A stretch of DNA of 64,000 bases from Molanna angustata (GCA_963576475.1 OY754990.1:3127256-3191255); one strand, 5' to 3'. Positions 45,805 to 57,449 are shown, counted from the stretch's first letter. Numbers and translations are program-made. Notes: generated from the letters alone by a model not told the origin.

Positions 45805-46440
45805 TCGCACATACTCGTAAACCCGCTATACATATTGCCTGATACAAGGCGCAACATCAATATATCACATAATCTGTGTTTCTATTTCTGTAATATTAAA
45901 TCGTAATTGGGAGTTGCCAAACCATAGTAGTGTCGAGTTTAAAAAATATCTCTCCCTATTACAATTATTATTATTTATCGATTAATAAGCCAAAAATAAG
46001 TAACTAGTATTTACACTACTTATCAATATGATGTATGGAGTTCGTACAATGTTTGTTTTGATATAAATTTAAATGGCAAAATAAATACGGTGTATAATTA
46101 ATTACAATATAATTATCATTAGATACGGATCTGGTGAGCGTTTATTTGATTTGCAGAAAGACTATTATTTATTAACTGTATTACTTAGATAAGAAAACGT
46201 ACTGAGTATGTTCATAACATAGCTTTATTATTATCAACGGAAAACTATTGTACACTGTATATTGTATATAATAACAAACTATAATATCTATCAGACAGGA
46301 TAATAACATGATCTTGTCACGTAACACGATAATTCCTATTAATAATAATAATATAAACTGAACATTCACTGCTAAAACGAATTGCAATTAGATATTTCGC
46401 TAAACATAAACACACTCTCGTTATTAAAATAATGTCCGAT
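45805..46440. other. No supported gene; AT-rich
   Basis: No repeats or coding motifs recognised. Confidence 0.4.
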
Positions 46441-46450
46441 TTTGTTTCAG

Positions 46451-46545
46451 TATTACCGCCCTTGCGACCATTGCCAATAAAGCGAGTTTCCTTTGAAGGA
46501 AATCATTCAAATTCAAAACCAGTTTGTTCTAAAACAGATATATAA
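46451..46545 (+). other. Possible terminal coding exon, unidentified
   Basis: A polypyrimidine stretch and CAG ('gattttgtttcag', ending 46450) is followed by a short frame reading LPPLRPLPIKRVSFEGNHSN and then SKPVCSKTDI before TAA, with AATAAA-like sequence within 20 nt. Composition is more protein-like than the surroundings. No upstream exon is recognised, so this is weak. Confidence 0.22.
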
Positions 46546-46808
46546 TATGTACCAAAATAAAAAAATAATATTCAACAAACTTCGCGGGAGCATTGTAGAT
46601 ACTTGCAGGTACCTACCTACCCACAGATCCCAAACGTCAAAACAAGAACAAAAACTTTTTTGAAAACATTGTGGGCGAGCGAGACGCACTCGCCCACAAC
46701 ACAGTAAAAAAAAACAAATAAACATAGACGAGATGACACAAACTAAAAAGAAAATACATCGACAGATTATGGAGTGTTGATATTGAGATAAGTGTACGCG
46801 TGACATAC

Positions 46809-46869
46809 CGAAGAAATCCTCCCAAGTCAATGAATGATCCGAGTCAACATTGCTGCTGGCACCATCCAT
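46809..46869 (-). CDS. Candidate first coding exon of an unidentified gene
   Basis: ATG at 46869 starts MDGASSNVDSDHSLTWEDFF and then meets a good donor, G|GTATGTC (GT at 46808-46807). The frame is also open upstream to another ATG at 46917. The surrounding 46800-47060 segment is clearly less AT-rich, with several CpGs, like a promoter/5' UTR. It lies 3.7 kb upstream of the VRK1 start and on the opposite strand. The product is not recognised and no second exon is found in the following minus-strand sequence. Confidence 0.4.
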
Positions 46870-47294
46870 TGCACAAGTTCGAAGATTATCGTGCCCCGCG
46901 AGATGCACTGTGATCACACTGCACTACGGGCCGTTTCGACATTGTCCATTGTGAAAATAAACGATATTCCGCACTTTCACATTGTTTTCGTGAGAAACGC
47001 GACCGCGGAAAACTTTTAAAACTCTATATGCGCACAGCGATCACACAATACGTCTGAACATATGAAATTTGCGACGATTACTGAGTCAGTGCTGCCAGCT
47101 GTAAATCAAGCTGTCAAGAAAAGTCAACTTTTTGATACAGATTTTCAATTCAGTTTTAATATTTTATTTTGAATAAGGTTGTGGATTACAATAATTAATG
47201 TGTCAGTCTAATTAGAAATAAAATAAAACGAGATTATATGAAATCATTTTTAAATTTAATTTGTTCTCTATTTTTTTTTAATAAATTGATAAAA

Positions 47295-48296
47295 CTAGTT
47301 GCATGTAACACATGAAATCCAACTGTCGATAGCGATAGTATGTATAGTTGTAGAATAAGTACCAAACTATAATCCCATAAATACAAATTATTTAATATTT
47401 TAAGATATTTGATTTTCTATACAACACATGTACCTACATATGTATGTATGTCAAGATAGGATAGTATGGATGTCAGTCCTTTGATCCTACCCAGAATATG
47501 AAAACAGAATGATGGTATGTATGTATCTTTGGAGATTAGTATCAAACAATTATAAGTCTTCATAGATATTGTGTGTACCTAGGCGATTGCCATACAAATT
47601 GTATGAAGCAATGTCGTCACTAAATTCAATTTTTATAAAAATTATTAAAAAAAAATTGAGATGTGCTAATACAATGTTAATATTTTTTATAGAAAATTAA
47701 ATTATCTAGTTGGGGTGTTTCGGCTTTTTTGATATTTTTAAAAAATTGGAAATATAGGCAGTTAAACTCATAAATTTATCATAAAAAAAATTTCTTAATT
47801 AAAAATGTTTGAGAAACCCTGGATTTTTTTAAAAAACTTATTTGAGATTTTGTATTTGTCTATGTTTATACCAAATTTCAGCGTTCTAGCTTTTATGGTT
47901 TCTGAGATATATGGAAAAATAAACCAAAATTTCAAAATTTGATAACCCCTGACTGAAACAAAAATTCACATTTCTGAGTATAAAAGTTTTGTAGGCCTAT
48001 AACTGTTTATATATTCAAAAAATTAGGGCTCTGTAAATTGAGCGGATCAAAAGTTACAAGGGGGGACAGACACACACACCCACACACACACACACAAAAC
48101 TCACATAAAATGTTCTACTCCGAATTCTGAGTAAATCCATGTATTGAACATATATGCTGCGAGGCCTCTAGTTGGTGTTATTAGCATGCAAAAAGTCAAC
48201 AACACCATACAAAATTTTCCTTCGTACACGCATCTTGGCTTAATAATGTCGATTCATTAAGAGAATTGAATGCTCATGAACGAATCGACAGTTGGA
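47295..48296 (-). mobile_element. Helitron-like family H, complete copy
   Basis: Starts at CTAG (47295, A before it), ends '...cgaatcgacagttgga' (48296, T after it). Collinear with 23029-24048 including the (CA)n segment and 'gttctactccgaattctgag'. No coding capacity. The two copies differ by scattered substitutions and small indels. Confidence 0.8.
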
Positions 48297-48299
48297 TTA

Positions 48300-49690
48300 A
48301 CTTAATTTCTGTAATAACCTACTAATTTATAATATTGTAGTTCTATCGAGAAGTAAAAAATTCAAACAAAAAAAAATATTTTTACGTGTACGTGTTTTAC
48401 CGTGTGTTTTATAGAAAATTCAGTAATAACTAGATAAAAAAACTTTATCTAAAATATCTTCTGAAAACTACTGGTAAATAATATATGTTAATAATATTAT
48501 AAAAGTTAAAATATCTGTATTTTTTTTAATTCATCTCAGCTCAGAAATTTATGTCATATTCTTTAGATTTTGAATCGTACAATAAAATAGCAACGCTATT
48601 TAATATGAAATCAAAACCAAACGGCTTCTGAACACTATCCGAACCGACGATTTCTTATTTGATTTCAAACCTGACCAAGTCAAAATTATGTAGCTTCCGA
48701 TTAATGTAACTCTTATAATTCCAATTAATTTTTAAAATATAATGATATATTTTTTATGATTGATTCTATGACTCGAGATTATTCGATGAATTTGATAACT
48801 AATTTGGATACCTACTTTATTTATAGCATAAGATACACTTGATTTGAGCATCAAATAAATCAGAAGAAAATTAATTTAAAATTAGAGCAATTCGTAAAAC
48901 TAGAATCGATCACAGAATAAGGATTTTTTGACCTAATTGTTATGTGGCTCCGTATTTTTTTGTCAGAGTATAAGAAATAGCAACATCAAAAAAAATGGTT
49001 GCGTTGACCAGATCGTATTCCTTTCTGTAGGTGAAAATTTCAAATTTTAATATCTTATTCCATCCACCTGATTACAATAAAACTTGGCGATTTGTTTAAT
49101 GCATATCCGGGAAGGTTTATGAATATATTTTTTTATTTGATACATCACAAAAGGATTTATTAAAAATATTGTTCATGGAATTCATTCAATCCTTCGGTGG
49201 TGTAAAACAAGTGTTTACAGAAATATCTAAACTAGACAGAAGGGATTAAAGGGACTATGACAGAAGGTAGTGCAGTTCTTATCCATCCCTTCAGTCCCTT
49301 TCGTCCCAGACAAAAATTATCCTGCGGCTCTGCGTTTAGCCCGCCACTGGCTTGATACCCGACTCCGAAGACGCTTAAGACGAGTTCACTTTTTGTTTAT
49401 GTAAAATCGTCTGTAACAATGTTTGTTGCACAAAATAAAAAAATAAATTAATGAACCACTGTCTGACGGTACACAAGAATGTCAATTTTCAAAAGTCAGA
49501 CAGAACGATTATGTCACAAAATAAAATATAAATAATACTGTCAATAGATCCAACTTGACGGCGAACCGCTATGTCCACTCGGCTGCAACCTCGCCAATTA
49601 GGACGTCACAAATGATGAATGTAAATTTTGGACGTCACACGTTAAAATAATGTTAGAAAAAAATTAACTAAAAATCGCAGCCGAAATATT
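48300..49690. other. No supported gene; upstream spacer of VRK1
   Basis: AT-rich. A short hairpin pair ('gggattaaagggact' at 49231 and 'cccttcagtccct' at 49296) is the only structure noticed. Confidence 0.4.
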
Positions 49691-49694
49691 AAAA

Positions 49695-49745
49695 ATAATA
49701 ATAATGAACACTTCCTTGCACCTTGCGCAAGTGGCGATTTTATAT
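49695..49745 (-). mobile_element. SINE family S1, 3' end fragment
   Basis: 'aatgaacacttccttgcacc' and 'ttgcgcaagtggcga' match the S1 3' end in reverse. Confidence 0.65.
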
Positions 49746-50063
49746 TACTTATATTCAATTAGAATGAAGATATCAGGAAACCAGCCATACATAAAGAGAT
49801 TAATCGAAAACGTTGCTATCTCTCATACTATGAATAAAAACAGTAGAAAATGAGATGAGAACATTATGAAACCTTGAAACACGTTTTGGATTTTCGTTGA
49901 CAGGAATCAAAATCATAATTGAAAATCTGTCTTTCATATTTTACTATCGCTTATTACTAAATTCATTTCGTAAATGCTACCAACATAATCGAAATCGACG
50001 CATTCGTGGAGGGAAAGGCGTGGCGAACTCTTGAAGAATATCCAATCACTGTTCCGCATTCTG

Positions 50064-50071
50064 TGACGTCA
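50064..50071. promoter_or_regulatory. CRE-like palindrome upstream of VRK1
   Basis: A perfect TGACGTCA lies about 470 bp upstream of the VRK1 start codon, in a segment (49960-50540) less AT-rich than its surroundings and likely to contain the promoter and 5' UTR. CREB/ATF-type factors bind this site in general; use here is inference. No TATA box is evident. Confidence 0.35.
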
Positions 50072-50536
50072 CGAAGACCCATCGATTTCTATCAAACATG
50101 GCGTAATAGTGGTCAGTTGTTTTTACCTCACAATCATACGAGAAATAGTGTTTTTTTACCATATTTTCGTAGCATTCTTACATATTGTTAGTTAGAAAAC
50201 TGCGTTTGTATCGTGTGATTATAATTTTAGTGCAAAAACTCGTTTTTCAAGTGTAAATACAGTGCATCTCGCGTCGCTAGTCGCGCTGGAAGCGCATACC
50301 ATTTTACCCTCTCCAACGTGTTATTTTGAGAGTTGTTAACAGGTACTATTGTTTTCAATTATTGTAGTATTATTTCACCAATTGATTGATTGTTCATTTA
50401 CGTTGTGTTTAATAGCAAATATTCAGTATTTTACGTGAAGTTTTACGGTTGTTACAGCGTTTGAAAGTTGTCGCTTTTCGCCGAGATAATTGGCGATTGG
50501 CATGTTTGATGCGGCGGTGATTCGGTAATAAACAAG

Positions 50537-50717
50537 ATGGGACGCCGCGGATGCGATGCGGACAACTGTCCGAACCCCGACCCACCCAAGAAAAGAAACA
50601 GAACAGCCTCCAACAATCACGCAGTGAATGTAAGTGTCAACATCGAGCAGCCATTGCCCCCCGGAGAAGTTTTGACGGACGTAACTCAGAAACAGTGGAA
50701 AATTGGAAAGCCAATCG
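50537..50717 (+). CDS. VRK1: Vaccinia-related kinase 1 (VRK1/ballchen type), coding exon 1
   Basis: ATG 50537 in a good context (acaagATGG) opens a 60-codon frame ending at a strong donor, G|GTGAGT (50718). The N-terminal ~45 residues are polar and basic with KKRNR, a possible nuclear signal. The kinase domain starts with VTQKQWKIGKPIG, the beta-1 strand of VRK proteins. The splice junction falls within the codon for the second glycine-rich-loop residue (phase 1) and joins exon 2 in frame. VRK1-family kinases are nuclear serine/threonine kinases that phosphorylate BAF/BANF1 and histones. An upstream non-coding exon cannot be excluded. Confidence 0.9.
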
Positions 50718-51584
50718 GTGAGTAAAACAATTTATCATATTCGAACCTTATAATTAAGATAATAAGAAAGCGTTCGACTATATCATTATTATCAATTAGT
50801 AGGTACCCCCTATCTGAATAAGAAATGATAAATATTATGATACACATTTAAAACTATTTTTGCTTAAATTGTCATTAATCATTACACATTATGTCATAGC
50901 AAAACAGCTGTATTTTACCTAGTTCCCAACTCCTAAAAAACATGTCACGTAATACTTATTATTTGTTATGAATTGACTTAAATATTATATGATAGTAATT
51001 AGTCCACCTTCTTGGTGTTCAGCTACTAAGATATCACGCTCCTGGCCAAAGTTAGTAACTTATCAGACTCCTAGCCAAAGATCTTGGGTTCAATTACTGA
51101 CGGATACAGTTTTTTCGTTCTGGATTTGTGTAACGAATAACATCACATTTTTGATTGGTTGGCAGCAAATAATATATATTGGATCACTGGTCAGGTGGAT
51201 TCTCAACTAAATAACACCATGCGCAATTATCACGGGAACCACAAGATCTACGCCCACGTACTGGCAGCCCATCTTGAGTCACATACCGCCACCTGACCTT
51301 CGAAGGCTGAATGCACTAACCAGGGAACCTACAAAGTCAATTCATATACACCGGAGTTATCCATTTTTTTGCTTTTGTCTTTACTGTTTATTAATTGTTT
51401 TCCGAGGTTGTTATCAGTATAAAATGCTGGCTTTACAATACTTGTGTAAGTAATTTGAAACTATTTGTGATATATAGAGGACTGTTCCGCGATATGTATA
51501 GGAAAAATGGACCGTAAATTAGAGACTAGAGTAAAAGAACATGTCAGATGTTTAAAAAATTATAACTTCTCGGAGTTTGCGGAA

Positions 51585-52015
51585 ATTTTTTTTTTTTATT
51601 ATTTTGGATATTGAACAGTACAGTAGAGTATAATGATATTAAAAACAATGAAAAAAAAAACAAGTAAATGTAGACTACGGTACATAATAATAGGACATCA
51701 TATCATCATAGAAACTTTCCAAGGAGCTTCTCCTAATTCTAGAGAGAGCAGGACAGTGACAGAGGAGGAACTGGACCACCAACTCCTCCTCGTATTGGCA
51801 TGCTCTGCAGTAATGATAAGCCTCCAGCCCTAGCCTTGTGGCATGCTTTCCTATAACCCAGTGTCCCGTTAATACTGATATGACTCTGGTGAGTCTCTTC
51901 TGAATGAGAGCATTTATCTGGTTCTTCTGAGATCATATTTAGGCCATGTTTGTCTGGCAATGGAGCCAGTCGTTTTCTCACTGATCCGTAGATTTCATGT
52001 TGCCATAGTTATAAA
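51585..52015 (-). pseudogene. Non-LTR 3' end, same family as 14.1 kb
   Basis: In reverse it matches 14100-14440: 'tctgagatcat', 'cagtgtcccgttaatactga', 'cctataacccagtgtcccgt', 'gcatgctctgcagtaatg', 'gaaactttccaagga'. The coding frame is broken by indels. 'tttttttttttattatt' at 51590 may be the remnant of its poly(A) end. Confidence 0.75.
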
Positions 52016-52294
52016 TCTTAGTTGCACAATATTGTAAGGGGTGTTTTTATATGCATTCCTGACACCTATTTAGGGGTCCCGTGAGACCTAAAAGGTGTAT
52101 CATGAGGTGGTATCGAGACGACGCGGGGTATACAAACGGTGGTTTGTTTCAAAGCGCAAAAGTAAGAGGAACTGTGTTCATGTTTGGGGGTCGTATCACC
52201 ATTCTACACAAGACCCACCACTAATGACCTCCCACCAACATCCAATTACATAGCCTTCTTTTAAGCACACAGTCACATTCTGCGTTTAGTTGAA

Positions 52295-52341
52295 ATTCTG
52301 CCTGAGGAGGGAACTGTTAGTTCCGAAACCGGTCGCAAAAT
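52295..52341 (+). ncRNA. Hammerhead-ribozyme-like motif, solo PLE-type end
   Basis: Core CTGAGGA (52302-52308) matches the consensus. One extra G precedes stem II GGAACT-gtt-AGTTCC (52310-52324). GAA, self-complementary ACCGGU and C52334 follow. Stem I pairs TGC with GCA and, past one mismatch, ATT with AAT. 'ccgaaaccggtcg' is shared with PLE-B, but stems differ. No nuclease frame is nearby, so this looks like a solo terminal repeat. Confidence 0.65.
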
Positions 52342-53400
52342 CAATCGACACGTGGTGTAAACAAAAGTAAAAATATAGTTAATTTTTATTATTATATTGT
52401 ACAAATATATTGTTATTAAATTTAAAAAAATTGCATTTAATGTCCCCCCCCCCTGTGGGCCGCGGTAAAAAAAGAAATGTTCCAGTCCAGTCTGCGGCGA
52501 CAAATAGTTTGGGGACCACTGCTCTAAAGGACACGGCATGATGCAAAGTAATTACTGTCTTACATTGCACATTCATATGCATTATTGAAATCTTACAAAT
52601 GCTACAACATTATGAATCCGTTAAAATATCGAACCTTGAAAGTCACGTTAGCTATCTGGGTATAAAAATAAAAAAAGTCTCGTCAACAATGTATGAAGTC
52701 GTACATTTTACGTCAATAAGCATATATAAAAGATGAACCTTAATCATTTTCTAATTAAATGAAGTTTTGAAGTGGATTAGTCTAGATCTGAATCTTTTCA
52801 CGCACCAAAGGCAAATTTGATCTTATTATACTTAAATTTACAAACATTGGTCCGAATGCAGAGTCCTGCCTAAATACTAACCATGTTTTCATTGCACAGT
52901 CGCTCACTTAAGTTAGGAGATCACGTGACTTCCTAACTGGAGGATGCTACCAAGTTCACGTATGAGACATTGCATTGCAGAGACATACATATCTAAATAC
53001 TTAGCATCGGCGTAAACTAACATTTACAAACTGCCATATAGTAAGGTTGATAGCGAGGAACCTTACGAGTGGTTTAATACTAAATAATACGAGAGGTTTT
53101 CGGTGGATAATGATTCGATAGTTGAATATGTATTTGGTAATTTTGTCAAATGCAATCTCACACAAAGTATTCAGCGATCTTATTTGAAATGCCGAAAATT
53201 CGCTGTAATTTCAGAAGAATTGTGACATTGAGCTGTCAGTGTTAGCTCTGTTACATGTGTTTGTGTTGTTATGATAAAAAAATATTTATAACATCAGTAT
53301 AAACCTATATAAAACTATCTATATCTTTTCTTCATACGTTGATATGTTATAAAAATATAAAAAATACTTGGTTATAGTTCTATTGTATTTATTAGATTAT

Positions 53401-53434
53401 TGACGCGTTTCGTGCAAAGCACATCGTCAGAATA
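53401..53434 (-). ncRNA. Hammerhead-ribozyme-like motif, palindrome left arm
   Basis: Mirror of the motif at 53445-53485: core CTGACGA complement at 53424-53430, GAAACGCGTC complement upstream. Confidence 0.7.
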
Positions 53435-53444
53435 ATTATAGAAT

Positions 53445-53485
53445 ATTATTCTGACGATGTGCTTTGCACGAAACGCGTCAATAAT
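53445..53485 (+). ncRNA. Hammerhead-ribozyme-like motif, palindrome right arm
   Basis: Stem I ATTATT (53445-53450) pairs perfectly with AATAAT (53480-53485). Core CTGACGA (53451-53457) is consensus. One extra T, then stem II GTGC-ttt-GCAC (53459-53469). GAA, self-complementary ACGCGU and C53479 as predicted cleavage site. Every core base matches. Confidence 0.72.
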
Positions 53486-54606
53486 CTAATAAATACAATA
53501 GAACTATAACCAAGTATTTTTTATATTTTTATAACATATCAACGTACAATGGCGTTCTATCAAGAATTGTCGATCGACAAATTAAACTTAGTTTTCTTCA
53601 AACATAATAATGTGAAATTCTACACCATCGACCTTAAGTTTGGCGTAGTATTTAGTTCAGTGAGGTTCGGAATTAGTATTTAGTTATCTAGGATTGTAAA
53701 CAAGTATAAACATATGACATTCAGCCCTTATAGGTTTTTATGTTTGAGTCGTTCTTTCTTTACATTTATTTGCTTCAAGCACAAGGCTTACTTTGTTTCG
53801 AGGAGAATTTCTTATCTTTGTAATCATTTCAAATTTCCTTTTTGTCTAATAAATTATTATTATTTGACAAGCGCTTCTGATGTAAACGCATGTGTCATGC
53901 TTCCTTTCACAACAGCACACCTGTCGTTGGTTACCCTACACTGTGGGATATGCAGCGATGATGTGAATTGGAAAATAATTTATTAAAAAAAAAATTAATT
54001 CATACACAATAATAAAATGACTTTGCATCATAAATATTTATGAATAATGCCATTCATAAAAATGAAATATTGACAGTGTAAAATGCAGTAAATACAATAA
54101 TATTGTCAATGATACCATAATGTATTGAATGTCTCAGCCTTGCCTTGTGTAGTATCAATATGTTTGTTATTATTCAAGGTTGTTTGACAGACACATAATA
54201 GACAATCAGCAGAAGATTTTTAAAAAATATTAACGTGTACACAATACCATCTGTTTTATTCACCTGACCCGTAAGGGCATTCGCAGACTACAGACTTTGT
54301 AATAATGGCAGATAGTTTGGTGGTGTCAGCCGATTTGACATACAAACTATGTAAAATACCGTCTTTTAAAGTTTGTCTTTGGCACAGATTTCGGGTGAGT
54401 TCTCTTATCAAGCCCTTAAAATTTTAATTTATTGGCTGTGATGTTCTAGAATCCAACTGTTATGCCGTTAAAAAAAGGACAATTTTCTTACATCTAGTAT
54501 AAACAAAAAAAAATAAACAAATTGAAAAAAAATATATATTTCTATCGTAAAGAAAAAACAAGGTATATATGATGGCATTCTCTGGAAGTGCCTGAACCAT
54601 TTTAAC

Positions 54607-54794
54607 CTGGGGGACAAGTATGGTTCGACTGGCGAAATCAAAACCCTAGTGATTACCCATATCACGGATATAATTATCGTATGGAGTTCTACGACATCTA
54701 AAGATATTGTAGAACTCCATATAATAATTATATCCATAATACGGGTAATCACTGGGATTTTGATTTCGCCAGTCGAACCAGACTTGCCCCCCTG
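54607..54794. mobile_element. Fold-back MITE, ~85-bp arms
   Basis: The left arm 'gggggacaagtatggttcga', 'ctggcgaaatcaaaacccta', 'gtgattacccatatcacgga' and 'tatggagttctac' is mirrored on the right to 'gccagtcgaaccagacttgc' and 'ccccc'. The loop is ~20 nt at 54697. A half-copy is at 35310. Confidence 0.85.
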
Positions 54795-54864
54795 TTTTAA
54801 TCTTATGCAAAATGTTCAGAGTGATTGGATGTTGTAAAGCTCGTCCTTGAATCTAACTTGAAGT

Positions 54865-55072
54865 GAACTTATAATAATAATGAACACTTCCTTGCACCCT
54901 ACGCAAGTGGCGAGTTTATAGCTATATGGCAATTTCTTCCGACTAACCAGTGTTTCCACCCCAGATAGCAATATTTGCATGATAAATTAATTTAAATCAA
55001 TTTCTCCTCTGCTGGGGATAGAACCCAGGACGCCCACACAGAAACCAATTGACTTACCAACTAGACTCACCA
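54865..55072 (-). mobile_element. SINE family S1
   Basis: Full reverse copy: 'aatgaacacttccttgcacc' through 'cagtgtttcc' to head complement 'ctgctggggatagaacccag' and 'ttgacttaccaactag'. Confidence 0.8.
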
Positions 55073-55429
55073 AGAACTGTTCCGTCGACAAACTAATCAA
55101 AATAAAAATGAGGTTAAGTCGTAGAGAATCCAGACGCTTTTTCAATTGTACAATTGTACTTGATATTATTTTATTTGCGTAAGTAAACAACGTTATACTA
55201 TTTGTTACGTGTGTTTTGTCTTATCAAAGGAAATACCAACCCATGTATCTCCTCCACTGTATAGAGAGATAATTATTTTATGCGTCAATTAGAGAAACCT
55301 TGAAATTAACACCTAGTTGGATTTAATTATATGAAAAATAATAAATACCTAATTTATTTTTTCATTTTACGCTCAGTCATTATATTTTCATTTCTTTACT
55401 GTTATACATTCTTTTTTACTCCTCTCTAC

Positions 55430-55632
55430 CCCAAGGGGATATAGTAGGCAGATATTTAAGTAGGTCGATTGCAGAGCAGTTAGCTAGTAATAGGCTAGTA
55501 ATCCAGTGGTCGTGAGTTTGAATCCTGCCTCGACCAATTTAGTTCACCTATAGTACATACATATTATGATTAATTTAGGGAAAGTAGAAGATGTGTATGT
55601 ACTTATTTAACAAGGACATATTCATTTAAAAA
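55430..55632 (+). mobile_element. RTE-end tag followed by SINE family S2
   Basis: 'ctctctaccccaaggggata' is an RTE-end tag (55428). S2 begins at about 55465 with 'ggtcgattgcagagcagtta', box B-like 'gagtttgaatcctgcctcga', body and 'caaggacatattcat' end. Confidence 0.75.
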
Positions 55633-55674
55633 AATATATGAATTAACAATTTTTTGATGTTATTTTTTTATTGC

Positions 55675-56130
55675 AGATTATCAACTAGTATCATGCTGAG
55701 ATTGTATTCTGAAAGTTTCGTCACAAAGTATCTGTGTGAATGTGCTATGTACGGCGTGTTTATTCTACTTTCTCGATTATAGACTAAAAGTATTTATTAG
55801 ATTCTCTTCAAATTTTGCAAATTTGTATATCTTATACTCGCTTAGACACCATTTTAAATGATGTCCGATCAGTGCTTCTCAATTTTTTGACTGTCAAATA
55901 TTTCAAAGTGACCCCAAGCTTTTCAAATTTCTAAAAAGGCACATCACTTTCATAAGATGGCATTGAAGAATTATCAAGTTTTCACAATAAAATATTTAAA
56001 TCAAAAATAATTTAACTTTCTCATTGCATGAATATTTTCTTTCCATACAAAAATTTATTACTTTGTGGAGTGATTTGGTAGTGAGGAGTATAGCGTTGGC
56101 CACAATCCACTCATTTTAGTACGACCATTG
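55675..56130 (-). mobile_element. Interspersed repeat family B
   Basis: In reverse: 'gattatcaactagtatcatg', 'gctatgtacggcgtgttta', 'ttatactcgcttagaca', 'agtgaccccaagctt', 'ggcattgaagaattatcaag', 'agcgttggccacaatccact'. Nearly full length. Confidence 0.75.
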
Positions 56131-56479
56131 GCAGATTGGTTCTACATAACAGTTAAATAAATTATCTTCGCTTTTATGTCTTGGGAAATTAACAGGAACA
56201 TACAAATAAATTTCTCTGTATGAAATATAATAATGCATTGTGTTGATCTTCAAATGTCTTCTTTGCTATTAGAGAACTTTTCAGTTTAAAAGAGCGCTTC
56301 AAGGATGTTGTCACGGTGTGATGATAACACCACAGTGAAATATAACACCGTTTTCATTGTTTTACTTTTGTTATTGCGAAATGAATTTTCCCACGTTCTT
56401 CAAAATACATAACACCATAGCATTTAATCAACATAAATGTTTATAATATTTTCACTCTTTATTATTTTACATTAATGAA

Positions 56480-56800
56480 GAGTAATTTTTTTTTTATTTA
56501 TTTTCATAAAAGTTTTTCCTAATAATAATTGTGATCTCACTAGCCTACAGGCTATCAGTGAGTTTCCCATACAAAAGGGTCAAGTACATATTACATTCCT
56601 TAAGTTACAGTATTAAAATTATTATATGGGATACATGTTTTTGATATAATTACTGCTCATAAATGTGTCAAATGTTTTTGATTACTTCCTAAAATGTTTT
56701 TTTTACATATAGATGTGGATATTTGATCAAGTTTATCCATACCACTTGGAAGGGTGTTAAATATTTTAGGTATACTTACTTTCAGTGTCCTTTCACCGTC
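56480..56800 (-). pseudogene. Non-LTR ORF2 C-terminal codons and 3' UTR
   Basis: In reverse 56795-56720 reads VSIPKIFNTLPSGMDKLDQI, like the last coding segment of CR1/Jockey-type proteins. A 3' UTR with 'gcctgtaggctagtgagatc' (complement near 56540) and a T/ATTT-rich end at 56480 follow. A 'tttcaccgtaatagtttgt' motif is repeated four times just outside (56790-57105). Confidence 0.6.
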
Positions 56801-57114
56801 GGTAATAGTTTGTTCATCTGGGAATTATCAATTTATTTTGCACAACTTGTCTGGAATTATATATATATATTTTTTTACAGGTTATTTATATTCATTAGAG
56901 AAGTAATGATTTAATATGACTCAATAAGTGTATAATTTGTTAACTGGGAGTATTTCTGTTACACTGAATATCATTTCATCATTATATTTACATTTTGATA
57001 AATCTGATTTGGGTAATAGTTTGTCTTTCAGTGTTCTTTCACCGTAATGGTTTGTCTTTCACCGTAATAGTTTGTTTTTCAGTGTTCTTTCATCGTAATA
57101 GTTTGCGGGTGTCA

Positions 57115-57445
57115 GTTTTTAAGTAGAACACACTTAGGCCAATTGGCCCTTTGTGATACCACAATGGAGCTGTCTTCCCCCCTACTTATGCCCCCTGAAC
57201 CATCCTGAGTGGTTGATGAATGTCATAATGTCTCCGATGTCGGCTGATGCTATGTCCATTAGATCATCATAGAAGAAACTTCCCAAGGAGAGATTATTAT
57301 TGTTTCTAGAGAGAGCAGGACAGTGACAGAGGAAGTGTACCACAGTCTCTTCTTCCTCTTGGTCTTGTCATGCTCTGCAGTAATGGTATGCCTTCAGCCC
57401 TAGCCTTGTGGCATGCTTTCCTATGAGCCAATGTTGCATTAATAA
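57115..57445 (-). pseudogene. Non-LTR 3' end, same family as 14.1 kb
   Basis: Reverse match to 14300-14600: 'taggccaattggccctttgt', 'gaaacttcccaaggag', 'gcatgctttcctatgagcca'. The start is the UTR end without poly(A). Frame degraded. Confidence 0.75.
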
Positions 57446-57449
57446 AGAG

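Larger units (their letters stand above)
53335..53546. repeat. 212-bp near-perfect palindrome with two head-to-head hammerhead-like motifs
   Basis: The ~100-bp arms are 'acgttgatatgttataaaaa ... gttctattgtatttattaga ... gacgcgtttcgtgcaaagca' and its complement, separated by ~10 nt near 53440. Each arm carries one hammerhead-like motif. In layout it is two PLE terminal repeats joined in inverse orientation with the coding interior missing. Confidence 0.88.
52868..53690. mobile_element. DNA transposon family E, interrupted by a ribozyme palindrome
   Basis: Reverse of 35745-36490: 'actaaccatgttttcattgc', 'cttaagttaggagatcacgt', 'ggttgatagcgaggaacctt', 'tgtcagtgttagctctgtta', then, after an interruption at about 53280-53560, 'ccatcgaccttaagtttgg' and 'agtgaggttcggaattagta'. 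The interruption is absent from the 35.7 kb copy. Confidence 0.7.

Noticed and set aside
50989..51210. 73-codon plus-strand frame in VRK1 intron 1
   Set aside because: No homology recognised and no splice-consistent link to VRK1 exons.
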